NCBI GenBank assembly: GCA_022402565.1
Contig: JAKRSC010000028.1
Coordinates: 1 to 64,000 of the forward strand
Length of the DNA stretch: 64,000 nucleotides
DNA from: Hydrotalea sp.
GTDB taxonomy: Bacteria; Bacteroidota; Bacteroidia; Chitinophagales; Chitinophagaceae
Direction: 5' to 3'
Part shown: piece by piece, positions 50,984-60,577 of the stretch
How the letters are laid out: the number at the start of each line of letters is the position of its first letter
How positions within the stretch are numbered: position 1 is the stretch's first letter
The notes under the pieces: generated by a model
Told to the model about the DNA's origin: nothing
Seen by the model: the letters and a program-made list of their open reading frames with translations, nothing else
Databases searched by the model: none
Translations under genes and position numbers: made by a program

Positions 50984-52627
50984 ATGCCCAAAGATACCTC
51001 CATTCGCTCCGTACTTATTATTGGTTCAGGTCCCATTGTAATTGGACAAGCCTGCGAGTTCGACTATTCTGGTACCCAAGCTTCCCGTAGTTTACGCGAA
51101 GAGGGTATTGAAGTCATCCTCATCAACAGCAATCCGGCTACTATCATGACCGATCCGCTGATGGCCGATAAAGTGTATTTGCTGCCTCTTACAGTGGAAA
51201 GCATTGAACAAATTTTGAAGGAAAATAACATTGATGCGGTGCTACCCACTATGGGCGGACAAACCGCATTGAACTTAGCAAAAGAGGCAGAAGAACTGGG
51301 CATTTGGGAACAATACAACGTGCGACTCATTGGCGTTGACATCAAAGCCATAGATAAAGCAGAAGACAGAGAAAAGTTCCGCCAGTGGATGATTGAAATT
51401 GGTGTGCCGGTTGCTCCAGCAAAAACAGCAAATAGTTTTTTAGAGGGGAAGGAATTTGCACAGGAAATTGGCTTCCCGTTGGTGATTCGTCCTTCATTCA
51501 CTTTAGGTGGAACAGGAGGCGGATTTGTGCACGACAAAGACGACCTCGATGAGGCGCTGAATAGAGGCTTAACAGCGAGTCCCATCCACGAAGTGTTGGT
51601 AGAAAAAGCGATGTTAGGGTGGAAGGAATTTGAATTGGAACTACTCCGCGATGCAGCAGATAATGTGGTCATCATTTGTACGGTTGAAAACTTCGACCCA
51701 ATGGGTGTGCATACGGGCGACAGCATTACCGTAGCTCCTGCTATGACCCTCAGCGATACCGCCTTTCAGCTTATGCGCAACAGCGCTATTCAAATGATGC
51801 GCGATTTGGGCAATTTTGCCGGTGGTTGTAATGTGCAGTTTGCCCTCAATCCCGAAACAGAAGAAATCATTGCCATTGAAATCAATCCAAGGGTGAGTCG
51901 CTCTTCAGCACTAGCTAGTAAGGCCACTGGATATCCCATTGCGAAAATTGCGGCCAAATTGGCCATCGGTTATAACCTCGATGAGCTGAAAAACCAAATT
52001 ACCCAAACTACTTCGGCGTATTTTGAGCCAGCACTCGATTATGTAATTGTGAAAGTGCCCCGATGGAACTTCGATAAGTTCAAAGGTGCGAACGACACAT
52101 TGGGCTTGCAGATGAAGAGTGTGGGTGAAGTCATGGCCATTGGAAGAAGCTTCAACGAAGCCATCCAAAAAGCTTGTCAGAGTTTAGAGAACGAAGCGGT
52201 GGGATTGGGCTATTATGGAAAGAGTTTAATGAAGAATGAGGAGTTGGTGGAATACATTAAAACGCCGAAGTGGGATCGTATTTTTAGAATTAAAGATGCC
52301 CTTATGCAGGGTACTACTGTAAAAACCATCAGCAAGGCAACGGGTATTGACAGATGGTTCATTTTCCAGATACAAGAGATTTGCAATATTGAAAAAGAGC
52401 TTGCCAACTTTAGTATTGATAGTTTACCAATTGATCTGCTGAAGAAAGCCAAGAAAAATGGTTTCGGCGATGAGCAAATTGCCCGCATCCTCAACGGACA
52501 ATGTACCGATGAGCAGGTATACGAAAAACGCAAAGCTGCTGGCATTTCCCGCGTGTATAAAATGGTGGATACCTGTGCGGCAGAGTTTGAGGCTAAGACG
52601 CCGTATTTCTATAGTACGTTTGAATAG
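50984..52627 (+). CDS. carB: Carbamoyl-phosphate synthase large subunit, N-terminal half only
   Basis: A 547-residue protein holding the pre-ATP-grasp fold ([20 protein letters not shown]), the first ATP-grasp carboxy-phosphate domain ([35 protein letters not shown]) and the allosteric/oligomerisation domain. It ends at [10 protein letters not shown], where full-length CarB (usually about 940-1070 residues) continues into the second ATP-grasp and MGS-like domains. The stop is clean and the next bases are intergenic repeat, so no C-terminal half follows. Either the gene is split, as known in Aquifex and Methanocaldococcus, or it has been truncated. CarB feeds arginine and pyrimidine synthesis and supplies the carbamoyl phosphate that the NodU-type enzyme needs. 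Confidence 0.88.
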   Translation: MPKDTSIRSVLIIGSGPIVIGQACEFDYSGTQASRSLREEGIEVILINSNPATIMTDPLMADKVYLLPLTVESIEQILKENNIDAVLPTMGGQTALNLAKEAEELGIWEQYNVRLIGVDIKAIDKAEDREKFRQWMIEIGVPVAPAKTANSFLEGKEFAQEIGFPLVIRPSFTLGGTGGGFVHDKDDLDEALNRGLTASPIHEVLVEKAMLGWKEFELELLRDAADNVVIICTVENFDPMGVHTGDSITVAPAMTLSDTAFQLMRNSAIQMMRDLGNFAGGCNVQFALNPETEEIIAIEINPRVSRSSALASKATGYPIAKIAAKLAIGYNLDELKNQITQTTSAYFEPALDYVIVKVPRWNFDKFKGANDTLGLQMKSVGEVMAIGRSFNEAIQKACQSLENEAVGLGYYGKSLMKNEELVEYIKTPKWDRIFRIKDALMQGTTVKTISKATGIDRWFIFQIQEICNIEKELANFSIDSLPIDLLKKAKKNGFGDEQIARILNGQCTDEQVYEKRKAAGISRVYKMVDTCAAEFEAKTPYFYSTFE

Positions 52628-53064
52628 GTCAGGTCTTTGGTCTTTGGCTGTTGGTCTTTGGGTGGAAGTGCTTTTTATCGTCATCCCATCCTCTCCAAAC
52701 GTCGTCCCGCATGGTCCCTGAGGCTCTCGAAGGGCGATGGGGGATCTCCTGTCGTGGGAACGCAACCAAACGAAATCATTTCACTTCAATAAATGCATTG
52801 TAAGCCTTTCGTTTACCGCGTTCATATACAACAGATCCCGGCTCGTTGGCCGGGATGATCATGAAAGTGAATGACACCGCTGAAACTAATGACGTCGCTG
52901 AAAAAAATCACAGCATTGAGAGAACATGAAAATACTACTAAATGAGAGTTTACATACTTCCTTTACAGCCTGCCCATTTTTTTCATGCAGCTAAATAAAA
53001 CGAACGCTTGTCTTATAAGTGATGGGAAACCATTGTTAGGGGGAAATTTATCGGGCCGTGCTTT
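52628..53064. repeat. Composite intergenic repeat region 5
   Basis: No gene; the space lies between convergent genes. GGTCTTTGGCTGTTGGTCTT (52634-52662) and GGTCCCTGAGGCTCTCGAAG (about 52710-52729) belong to the repeat family and begin only a few bases after the carB stop. A hairpin follows at 52835-52856. Then come two near-copies of AATGACACCGCTGAAA (about 52871-52905). The rest, to 53064, shows nothing recognisable. Confidence 0.65.
52835..52856. repeat. 8-bp perfect hairpin
   Basis: ATCCCGGC and GCCGGGAT pair perfectly around the loop TCGTTG. No T-run follows on either strand within ten bases, so it is not a standard terminator, although it lies between the convergent carB and DUF3089 genes. 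Confidence 0.6.
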
Positions 53065-54153
53065 TTAGCCGGCCTTTTTTGCACCCAAAAACGAACTCAC
53101 TCGCTGCTGCATATTTTCTCGCACATCTAAATAATAGAGGTTAAAATCGCCTACATGGTAGTTCTTCGTACGCAACAAAAAGCTCCCAAAAAAACGAGGA
53201 TGTCGAGTATACAGCACATTGTCAACATTATACGCATCCACCACTCGCTTATATATTTTATTGAAGTTCTGCAGGACAGCTCCTTTTTGCTCTTTCCGGC
53301 TCTTTTGTTCAGGCTCAATAGACCATGAAATGGGATTGGTAACCCAAATCTTCTTCTTTTCAGCAGCAACATAATTGGGCTTATAGCCATTTCTGTAAGT
53401 GCGCCATCCAACCACACAACCCGTTTCGGTTGCTGAAGAACAGGGCTTTAACGTAGAGAAATAGTCTTCCTCCAGCGGAATTCCAACAATATAGGCCACC
53501 ACCAATTGCTCCTGTAAGGGCTTTCCTTCCACATATTTCTTCAACAATGATTTTGCGTGGGTTGTACCCTGACTATGAGCGGCTATGATAAACGGCCTTC
53601 CCTGGTTCCACTCCTTCAAATAGGTTAAAAATGCGGCTTCCACATCTGCAAAAGCAGTATCGAATGCGGCTAAAGCTGATAGGGTATCGGCTTTTGTCAC
53701 TGGAAAATAAGAACGTAAATGGGCTTGTCTGTACCTGGGTGCATATACCCTTGCGCCATTGTTGAAAATGGATGCTTGGTATAAAATGCTACTGTAATCC
53801 GTTTTGGCATTGAGGGCCGCATCGTTCAAGGGTGCATTCCAAGGCCTTGCTTCTTTCTCTGTGTAAGTAGTAGGGTGAAGGAAGAAAACATCTACAGGCT
53901 GCTCAGATTTTTGCTGGCCAATCAGGGGTTGAGGAACAGAATCTGATGGATCGTGTAGGTGAGGGTGTGCCGCCCAACAGGTAAGTTCTGAATAGTTGGG
54001 GTGGTTGGATGGCTGGTTTTGGGTATAGCGCTCACTACGTGATAAGGAGGTATAATTGGGGGAACAAGAAGAATACAGCAAAGACAATATCAGCGCCAGC
54101 TGAATAAGGGCATGATTTTGCCAAAACTTTGGCCGCAAAATCGGGGATTTCAT
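53065..54153 (-). CDS. DUF3089 lipase-like lipoprotein
   Basis: A 362-residue protein with a lipoprotein signal (LALILSLLYSSC) and a DUF3089 alpha/beta-hydrolase-like domain. The nucleophile motif is AAHSQGTTHAKSLLK (GHSxG-like AHSQG). VDVFFLHPTTYTEKEARPWN, YIVGIPLEED, CVVGWRTYRNG and HVGDFNLYY are further family motifs. It is likely anchored to a membrane and acts as an esterase; substrate unknown. Confidence 0.88.
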   Translation of the reverse strand: MKSPILRPKFWQNHALIQLALILSLLYSSCSPNYTSLSRSERYTQNQPSNHPNYSELTCWAAHPHLHDPSDSVPQPLIGQQKSEQPVDVFFLHPTTYTEKEARPWNAPLNDAALNAKTDYSSILYQASIFNNGARVYAPRYRQAHLRSYFPVTKADTLSALAAFDTAFADVEAAFLTYLKEWNQGRPFIIAAHSQGTTHAKSLLKKYVEGKPLQEQLVVAYIVGIPLEEDYFSTLKPCSSATETGCVVGWRTYRNGYKPNYVAAEKKKIWVTNPISWSIEPEQKSRKEQKGAVLQNFNKIYKRVVDAYNVDNVLYTRHPRFFGSFLLRTKNYHVGDFNLYYLDVRENMQQRVSSFLGAKKAG

Positions 54154-54212
54154 GGTCTAAATTTACAATAAGGAGCGTTTTTAGGGCGTTTTATTAGATT
54201 AAACTCGCAATT

Positions 54213-55157
54213 ATGTCAATACCAGTCGTTGATTTATCGGAATTTACCCATGGAAATGCCACCCAAAAGGCGGCTTTTGTACAGCAGCTGGGTGCTGCGT
54301 ATGAAACTGTTGGATTTGTAGCAGTTAAAAACCACGGCATTCCAGATAAACTGATTGATTCAATTTATAAATATGTGCAGGCATTCTTTTCGCTTCCGCT
54401 CGAAAAAAAACGCGGTTATGAAATTCCCGGTTTAGCCGGACAAAGAGGCTACACCAGCTTTGGTCGTGAGCACGCTAAAGGAAGTGATGCACCCGATTTG
54501 AAGGAGTTTTTTCAATTTGGACAAACTATTGAAGATGGTGAAGAAGTGGGTGAATACTATCCGCCTAATGTGGTGGTTGAAGACCTTCCTGAATTTACGC
54601 CTACTTTGTTAGAAGCTTACCGCTATTATGAAGCAAGTGGCAAGCAGTTACTACGTGCTATTGCTTTGTATTTGGGGCTCGATGAGTTGTATTTTGATGA
54701 GCATATTCATAATGGTAATTCTATTTTACGTTGTATTCATTATCCCCCTATTACGCAAGAGCCTAAGAGTGCTATTAGAGCTGAACAACATGAGGATATT
54801 AACCTGATTACTTTATTAGTAGGCGCAAGTGCGGACGGGTTAGAAATATTGACCAAACAAAATGAATGGGTGCCGGTGACTTCTCTGCCGGAACAAATAG
54901 TGGTGAATGTGGGAGATATGTTACAGCGCCTTACGAATAATAAATTGAAGAGTACCACGCACCGTGTTGTGAATCCTCCGCGCGAGCATTGGCATACGAG
55001 TCGCTTTTCAATGCCCTTCTTCTTGCATCCAAAAAGTAAAATGAGCTTGAAATGTTTGGACTTGTGTATTGATGATGCACATCCCAAAGCTTATCCAGAT
55101 GCTACTGCTGGTGAATATTTAGATGAGCGTTTACGCGAGATTGGGTTGAAGAAATAA
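54213..55157 (+). CDS. Isopenicillin-N-synthase-like 2-oxoglutarate/Fe(II) oxygenase
   Basis: A 314-residue dioxygenase. The N-terminal DIOX_N part reads IPVVDLSEFTHGNATQKAAF and GFVAVKNHGIPDKLI. The Fe(II) ligands are H193-x-D195 (EQHEDINLITLL) and H250 (STTHRVVNP), and R264-x-S266 (RFSMPFF) would hold 2-oxoglutarate. The protein is complete. Such bacterial members hydroxylate or desaturate small molecules; the substrate is not predictable. It is divergent from the DUF3089 gene with a 59-base shared promoter region. Confidence 0.91.
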   Translation: MSIPVVDLSEFTHGNATQKAAFVQQLGAAYETVGFVAVKNHGIPDKLIDSIYKYVQAFFSLPLEKKRGYEIPGLAGQRGYTSFGREHAKGSDAPDLKEFFQFGQTIEDGEEVGEYYPPNVVVEDLPEFTPTLLEAYRYYEASGKQLLRAIALYLGLDELYFDEHIHNGNSILRCIHYPPITQEPKSAIRAEQHEDINLITLLVGASADGLEILTKQNEWVPVTSLPEQIVVNVGDMLQRLTNNKLKSTTHRVVNPPREHWHTSRFSMPFFLHPKSKMSLKCLDLCIDDAHPKAYPDATAGEYLDERLREIGLKK

Positions 55158-55206
55158 GCGTCCATCCTTTCTTTTTATTACCTTAGGCATCTGAGATTTT
55201 TTTGCT

Positions 55207-56460
55207 TTGGTGCTACTCCGCCATATCCCATTTTTAAAAGCAGTGATGCTACACAGTGTATCTGCTTTTGGTGGCCCACAGGGCCATTATGGCATGATGC
55301 TTAAAACCTTCGTGCAACAACGTCGCGATGTAACCGAAGAAGAGCTGCTCGACTACAATGCTTTTTGTCAAATGTTACCGGGCGCATCCTCTACTCAAAC
55401 ACTTACACTCATTGGCTACAAACGCGGGGGTGTTCCTTTGGCTACGCTTACACTTTTGATATGGATATTACCTGCCTGTTTGCTGATGGGTGGACTATCA
55501 TTTTTGCTGGGATACTTTCAAGATCAAACTATACAAACACGCATCTTCCACTACATTCCACCTATGGCAATAGGCTTTCTGTTGTATTCAACGTATCGCC
55601 TCTTTGGTGTTGCCATTCATAATCCTATAACCCGTATCATTTTTGTAGTGGCGGGTATTGCCACTTTTGTTGGATTCAAAACACCGTGGATTTTTCCTGG
55701 TCTAATTCTACTTGGAGGTATTGTTACCAACTTCAGTGACAAGCGTATTCCGCAAAAAGAATTGCCTTCCAAAAAATTAAATCGCGGTTACTTGGGTTTG
55801 TTTTTACTACTGTTTGCTATTGCTGGGGTACTTTCAGAACAAGCGCGTATCAACAACAGTCCATCGCGACCAATCATTAACTTATTCGAAAACAATTATC
55901 GTTTTGGAAGCCTTGTGTTTGGCGGAGGAGATGTGTTGATGCCAATGATGTATGATCAATATGTGGTTCGTCCGGGTACTAAACGTGTGCAAGAAAAAAA
56001 TCCCGATGTCTTGCGTATGAGTAAGGAAGAATTCTTAACAGGGTCGGGCATGGTGCGCGCAATACCAGGACCGGTATTTTCAATTGGTGCATTTACAGGC
56101 GGTTTGCTTTTAAGGCCTTATGGAACTGCTATGCAGTTTATGGGAATTTTTATTGGCGCTATTGCCATTTTTTTACCGAGCTTTTTGCTGGTAATTTTTT
56201 TCTATCCTGTTTGGAATAATTTAAAGCGTTATGCAATTATTTATAGAAGCCTAGAGGGTATTCATGCCGCTGTTGTAGGAATTATGATTGGTGCAACTTT
56301 GTATCTGATGAAAGACCTTCATTTGTTTGATGGCTCTTTAATTCAAGAGCAGCTCATCAATATGATAGTAATTGCAACCAGCTTTATTTTATTGGCCTAC
56401 TCAAAATTGCCCGCACCATTTATTCCGCTTATTTGTATGTGCTTGGGTTGGTTTGTGTAG
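55207..56460 (+). CDS. chrA: Chromate transporter family protein
   Basis: A 417-residue membrane protein with two homologous CHR domains. Repeat one: [17 protein letters not shown] and [20 protein letters not shown]. Repeat two: [20 protein letters not shown] and [20 protein letters not shown]. It has about ten to twelve spans and should export chromate or another oxyanion. No ATG is near the start; TTG 55207 or GTG 55210 is used. The 3' end overlaps the convergent sterol desaturase gene by 32 bases. Confidence 0.9.
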   Translation: MVLLRHIPFLKAVMLHSVSAFGGPQGHYGMMLKTFVQQRRDVTEEELLDYNAFCQMLPGASSTQTLTLIGYKRGGVPLATLTLLIWILPACLLMGGLSFLLGYFQDQTIQTRIFHYIPPMAIGFLLYSTYRLFGVAIHNPITRIIFVVAGIATFVGFKTPWIFPGLILLGGIVTNFSDKRIPQKELPSKKLNRGYLGLFLLLFAIAGVLSEQARINNSPSRPIINLFENNYRFGSLVFGGGDVLMPMMYDQYVVRPGTKRVQEKNPDVLRMSKEEFLTGSGMVRAIPGPVFSIGAFTGGLLLRPYGTAMQFMGIFIGAIAIFLPSFLLVIFFYPVWNNLKRYAIIYRSLEGIHAAVVGIMIGATLYLMKDLHLFDGSLIQEQLINMIVIATSFILLAYSKLPAPFIPLICMCLGWFV

Positions 56461-57211
56461 CTGCTTTTACTTTTTCGTATTGCTGATCATAATCCTTACG
56501 AATGGTTCCTAACCATCTGTCCCAAAACAAAAAATACAACCCATAATTTCCTTTAAAATATTGATGGTGCTGGTTGTGGTTCACTGAAGTGTTTACCCAT
56601 TTGCCAAACCACGACTTATTAAATCCGGCTGGATACAGCTCAAAACCTAAATGCCCATACACGTTGTAAAGTATCATGAACAAAAAGAAAAATGCAATGT
56701 GTAGGATGTGTAGCGGAAACAAGAAAAGGAAAACAGGAAGAATACCAATTTCTACAACTGCTTCCAGTGGATGAAATGCATACGCTGCATAAGGCGTAGG
56801 ATTGGTAGATCGATGGTGCACCAAATGAAACCACTTAAACAACAAAGGATGGTGCATGAGTCTATGTGTAAAATAAAAATACGTATCGTGAACAAAGAGC
56901 ATAATTGGAAATGCAGCTACTGTCCACGCTGTTCCAAATGCGTTCCATTCATCATACCGCTGTGTATATGGGCGAATCGCTGGATGAAACAAAAAGAAAT
57001 AGCTGATGATAGAAAACAACCCAATGGTTGCAACTGAATAACCAATTTCACGAATATAGTCGGCTTTGCCCGGCCATTTTTGTTGAATTTTTTTGTGTGC
57101 AAGCCTGCTTCGTAATACGATGTAAAAAATAAACCATGCTACTGTTGCAGCAACAAAATAGCGACCACCTATTTTTTGTGCGGCTCCCAAAATATTATCC
57201 AATACGTCCAT
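56429..57211 (-). CDS. Sterol desaturase/fatty-acid hydroxylase family protein
   Basis: A 260-residue integral membrane di-iron enzyme. The histidine motifs are [21 protein letters not shown] and [11 protein letters not shown]. It has about four membrane spans (for example [32 protein letters not shown]). It probably hydroxylates or desaturates a lipid. It overlaps the convergent chrA 3' end by 32 bases and the upstream NTF2-like gene by 17. Confidence 0.9.
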   Translation of the reverse strand: MDVLDNILGAAQKIGGRYFVAATVAWFIFYIVLRSRLAHKKIQQKWPGKADYIREIGYSVATIGLFSIISYFFLFHPAIRPYTQRYDEWNAFGTAWTVAAFPIMLFVHDTYFYFTHRLMHHPLLFKWFHLVHHRSTNPTPYAAYAFHPLEAVVEIGILPVFLFLFPLHILHIAFFFLFMILYNVYGHLGFELYPAGFNKSWFGKWVNTSVNHNQHHQYFKGNYGLYFLFWDRWLGTIRKDYDQQYEKVKAATQTNPSTYK

Positions 57212-57686
57212 CTTGGTACTTTTTTTCTCTGTATTTCATTAAAAGCTTTCGGCTTTGGTTCTGCACTTTTTTCTGCATGTATCCAGTCCACCCCAACCAC
57301 CATCCTTTCCAGCCCAATGCCATGCTACACCATTTATGAAAATGAAATGCATCTGAATGTTCTATGATAATCCCATCCCGCATGCGCAAATAAGACTTTA
57401 CTTTGTTGTGCACCTTATTGCCCGTTGCAGAAAAAGTATAATGCGCCATCCATTCAACTGTATAATATTCATCATCATCTGTAATAGGCTCCTGCGCTTC
57501 TACAACTAAGTCTGTAGCCCTGCTCAACAACATCTCCCACATATCGCCCACTTCATTGCCTTGCAACAAACCAAATGCAGGATCGCTGAATGCTATGTCC
57601 TCTGAATAACAAGCACGCATTGCCGCTGCATTTTTATTTGCAAAGGCTTGGTAAAATTGTTCTATGGTTGTTTTGTTGTCTTGCAT
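57195..57686 (-). CDS. NTF2-like (SnoaL-type) protein
   Basis: A 163-residue protein: IEQFYQAFANKNAAAMRACY then SEDIAFSDPAFGLLQGNEVG and KVKSYLRMRDGIIIEHSDAF. This is the cone-shaped NTF2-like fold of SnoaL and ketosteroid-isomerase-like proteins. The C-terminal 35 residues (after GWTGYMQKKVQ) are a basic extension. It overlaps the desaturase gene, so the two may form a unit acting on lipids; function is not predictable from the fold. Confidence 0.85.
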   Translation of the reverse strand: MQDNKTTIEQFYQAFANKNAAAMRACYSEDIAFSDPAFGLLQGNEVGDMWEMLLSRATDLVVEAQEPITDDDEYYTVEWMAHYTFSATGNKVHNKVKSYLRMRDGIIIEHSDAFHFHKWCSMALGWKGWWLGWTGYMQKKVQNQSRKLLMKYREKKYQDGRIG

Positions 57687-57695
57687 ACAAAAAGA

Positions 57696-60512
57696 TTAAT
57701 GTGCTTCTAACCAGTTTTGTCCAACTCCCAATTCGGCTACAACGGGTACGCCATTGGGTAATTCAAGCGCTTCTTGCATATTGGTTAATATGAGTGGCTT
57801 AATTATTTCAAGTTCTGACTCCTTTACATCAAATACCAATTCATCGTGTACTTGTAAAATCATTTTACTTGCAATTCCCGCTTCACGAATGGCCTTGTGT
57901 ATACGAATCATAGCCAGCTTAATCATATCGGCCGCCGAGCCTTGAATGGGACTATTAATAGCATTTCGCTCTGCGAATCCACGTACTGTAAAGTTAGCAC
58001 TATGTATATCACGCAACCAACGCTTTCTACCCAATAAAGTAGTTACATAGCCCAATTGCTTGGCACGCTCCACCTGATCTGTCATATATGTTGTAATGCC
58101 AGGAAATTCTTTCTTGTAGTTGTCAATTATTTCTTTGGCTTCTGTTCTACTAATGCCCAAATTGTCTGCTAATCCAAATGCGCCTTGTCCGTATATGATG
58201 CCAAAGTTCACACTCTTAGCTTTATAGCGCATTTCTTTGGTAACATCTGCTTCACTTACACCATACACTTTAGCTGCAGTTGCTGTGTGGATGTCTTTGT
58301 GATCACGAAAGGCTGCACACATATTTTCATCGCCGCTAATGGCTGCAACAATGCGCAATTCAATTTGACTATAATCGGCACTCACCAAAACCCATCCCGC
58401 TTCTCGCGGAACAAACGCTTTTCGTATTTCTCTTCCCCTAGCTGTTCTAATAGGAATGTTTTGAAGGTTGGGGTTATTGCTGCTCAATCTTCCTGTGACC
58501 GCAACGGCTTGTGCATAACTGGTATGCACACGACCGGTTGTAGGCTGAATCATTTGCGGCAATGCTTGTACATAGGTTGAATTGAGTTTGGTGAGTTCCC
58601 GAAAAGTGAGGATATCTTCTACAATATGATGTCCTTTGGCTGCTAACTTCAGCAACACATCTTCACCTGTTTGGTATTGTCCTGTTTTAGTTTTCTTCGC
58701 AGAAGGATCCAATTGTAGTTTATCGAACAACACTTCGCCCAACTGTTTGGGTGATGCCAAATTAAAGCGAACACCGGCTTGTTCATACACACTTAGTTCT
58801 GCAGCCTTGGCTTCTTCTTCTAAAATTTTACTGTAGTTGTTTAAAAAAGCTTCATCCACTCGAACGCCTTCCCATTCCATATCTGCTAATACAGGCACGA
58901 GCGGATTATCTACTGTTTCAAATACATTCACCACCTGCTCTTGCTCCATGAGTGGGTGCAGCTTTTGTTTGAGTTGGAATGTGATATCGGCATCTTCTGC
59001 TGCATACTCTTTCACTAATTCCACTTCTACATCGCGCATATTGCCCTGTTGCTTGCCTTTCTTGCCAATAAGCTCCGTGATAGAAATAGGTTGATAACCC
59101 AAATATTGCGAACTCAGCAAATCCATGTTGCGCTTGCCTTCGGGCTCTACTACATAGTGTGCTAACATGGTATCATACATGCTGCCTGCTAGTTGTATAC
59201 CATGTGTTCTAAACACCAATAAATCGTATTTGATATTGTGTCCGATCCAGCAAATAGTAGGATTGCTCCATAGTGGTTGAAGTTGTTCAAGAATTTTTTT
59301 TGTTGCAGAGGCGTCGGGTGGACAAGGAACATACATGGCCCTTCCTGCTTCAACAGCAAAACTAATACCCACCAGTTCGGCCTGCAAAGCATCTAGTGAT
59401 GTGGTTTCTGTATCTACACAAATTTCTTTGTGATGGAGCAACTGTTCGACCAATTGGTTGATGGCTTCTTCTCCTTCAATTAAATCATATTCGTGAGGCG
59501 TGTTGTGGATGTTTTTTTCTGGAAGTAGATCCTGAGCAAGGCTGTCTGTTTTTTCGTTTTCCTGCTTCGGTTGGTTCGCAACGACTTCTCCAAACAAGTC
59601 GGTTTGTACCCCTTGCGGGGCTACTTGAAACGCAGTAAATCCTTCACCCAAAATTCTTTTTCCTAACGTTTTGAATTCTAGTTCTGCGAATATTTGTTGC
59701 AGCGCTTCGTTATTCCACTCCTTCAGCTTAAACTCTTCTTCATGAAATTGTATAGGCGAGTTGGTGATGATGGTTGCCAGTTTTTTACTCATGATGGCCA
59801 AGTCCTTCCCCGCTCTTACTTTTTCTCCCAATGCGCCCTTAATTTCATCTGCATGCTCTAATACATTTTCGAGGTTGCCGTACGACTGTAAAAGTTTAGC
59901 TGCAGTTTTTTCTCCCACACCGGGAATGCCAGGAATATTATCTACTGCATCTCCCATGAGTCCAAGCATATCCACCACCTGATCTACCCTTTCAATATTC
60001 CAACGAGCACACACTTCTGCAGGACCCATAATTTCTACATCGCCGCCTTGATAGCCGGGCTTATAAATATATACGCCATCACGGACAAGTTGACCATAAT
60101 CTTTGTCGGGTGTAACCATATATACATCATAGCCCGCGTCATGTGCTTGCCAGGCTAGTGTTCCAATAATATCATCAGCTTCGTAACCCGTTACTCCCAA
60201 TACTGGAATATTAAATCCCTGAATAATTTTTTGAATATCGGGGACCGCGGCTAATAAATCCTCCGGAGTTTCTTGTCGGTTAGCTTTGTAATCTGCAAAA
60301 TCGGTATGTCGCTCAGTTGTTCCTTCTACATCAAAACACACCGCCATGTGCGAAGGCTTTTCTTTCTGAATAAGCTCATATAGGGTATTAGTGAAACCAA
60401 ACTGGGCATTGGTGTTTCTGCCAGTGCTGGTCATTCGGGGATTTCTAATCAAAGCATAGTATGCACGAAAAATGAGGGCATATGCATCTAACAAAAACAA
60501 TTTCTTTTGCAT
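57696..60512 (-). CDS. polA: DNA polymerase I
   Basis: A complete 938-residue protein. The N-terminal 5' nuclease domain has LLDAYALIFRAYYAL, GVTGYEADDIIGTLA and GDAVDNIPGIPGVGEKTAAK. The 3'-5' exonuclease domain keeps the acidic pair in CVDTETTSLDAL. The polymerase domain has SADYSQIELRIVAAISGD (motif A), RYKAKSVNFGIIYGQGAFGL (motif B) and ILQVHDELVFDVKESE (motif C). It fills gaps in DNA repair and removes RNA primers. The upstream TACCTTAG is a one-mismatch -7 box. Confidence 0.97.
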   Translation of the reverse strand: MQKKLFLLDAYALIFRAYYALIRNPRMTSTGRNTNAQFGFTNTLYELIQKEKPSHMAVCFDVEGTTERHTDFADYKANRQETPEDLLAAVPDIQKIIQGFNIPVLGVTGYEADDIIGTLAWQAHDAGYDVYMVTPDKDYGQLVRDGVYIYKPGYQGGDVEIMGPAEVCARWNIERVDQVVDMLGLMGDAVDNIPGIPGVGEKTAAKLLQSYGNLENVLEHADEIKGALGEKVRAGKDLAIMSKKLATIITNSPIQFHEEEFKLKEWNNEALQQIFAELEFKTLGKRILGEGFTAFQVAPQGVQTDLFGEVVANQPKQENEKTDSLAQDLLPEKNIHNTPHEYDLIEGEEAINQLVEQLLHHKEICVDTETTSLDALQAELVGISFAVEAGRAMYVPCPPDASATKKILEQLQPLWSNPTICWIGHNIKYDLLVFRTHGIQLAGSMYDTMLAHYVVEPEGKRNMDLLSSQYLGYQPISITELIGKKGKQQGNMRDVEVELVKEYAAEDADITFQLKQKLHPLMEQEQVVNVFETVDNPLVPVLADMEWEGVRVDEAFLNNYSKILEEEAKAAELSVYEQAGVRFNLASPKQLGEVLFDKLQLDPSAKKTKTGQYQTGEDVLLKLAAKGHHIVEDILTFRELTKLNSTYVQALPQMIQPTTGRVHTSYAQAVAVTGRLSSNNPNLQNIPIRTARGREIRKAFVPREAGWVLVSADYSQIELRIVAAISGDENMCAAFRDHKDIHTATAAKVYGVSEADVTKEMRYKAKSVNFGIIYGQGAFGLADNLGISRTEAKEIIDNYKKEFPGITTYMTDQVERAKQLGYVTTLLGRKRWLRDIHSANFTVRGFAERNAINSPIQGSAADMIKLAMIRIHKAIREAGIASKMILQVHDELVFDVKESELEIIKPLILTNMQEALELPNGVPVVAELGVGQNWLEAH

Positions 60513-60545
60513 GTTGCTAAGGTAGCAAATAGGAAAAGGTATAGA

Positions 60546-60573
60546 AGAAAAAAGTCCCGCTTGTGCGGGACTA
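60546..60573 (-). terminator. Intrinsic terminator after the amidohydrolase pair
   Basis: On the minus strand AGTCCCGC-ACAA-GCGGGACT (60572-60553) is a perfect 8-bp stem with a 4-base loop followed by TTTTTTCTTC. It lies a few bases after the stop of the gene ending at 60578 and before polA. It should stop transcripts of the amidohydrolase genes. Confidence 0.85.
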
Positions 60574-60577
60574 ATTT

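Noticed and set aside
51064-51726. A 220-codon minus-strand frame inside carB
   Set aside because: It is the antisense shadow of a strongly conserved ATP-grasp domain and is rich in Ser, as such shadows often are.
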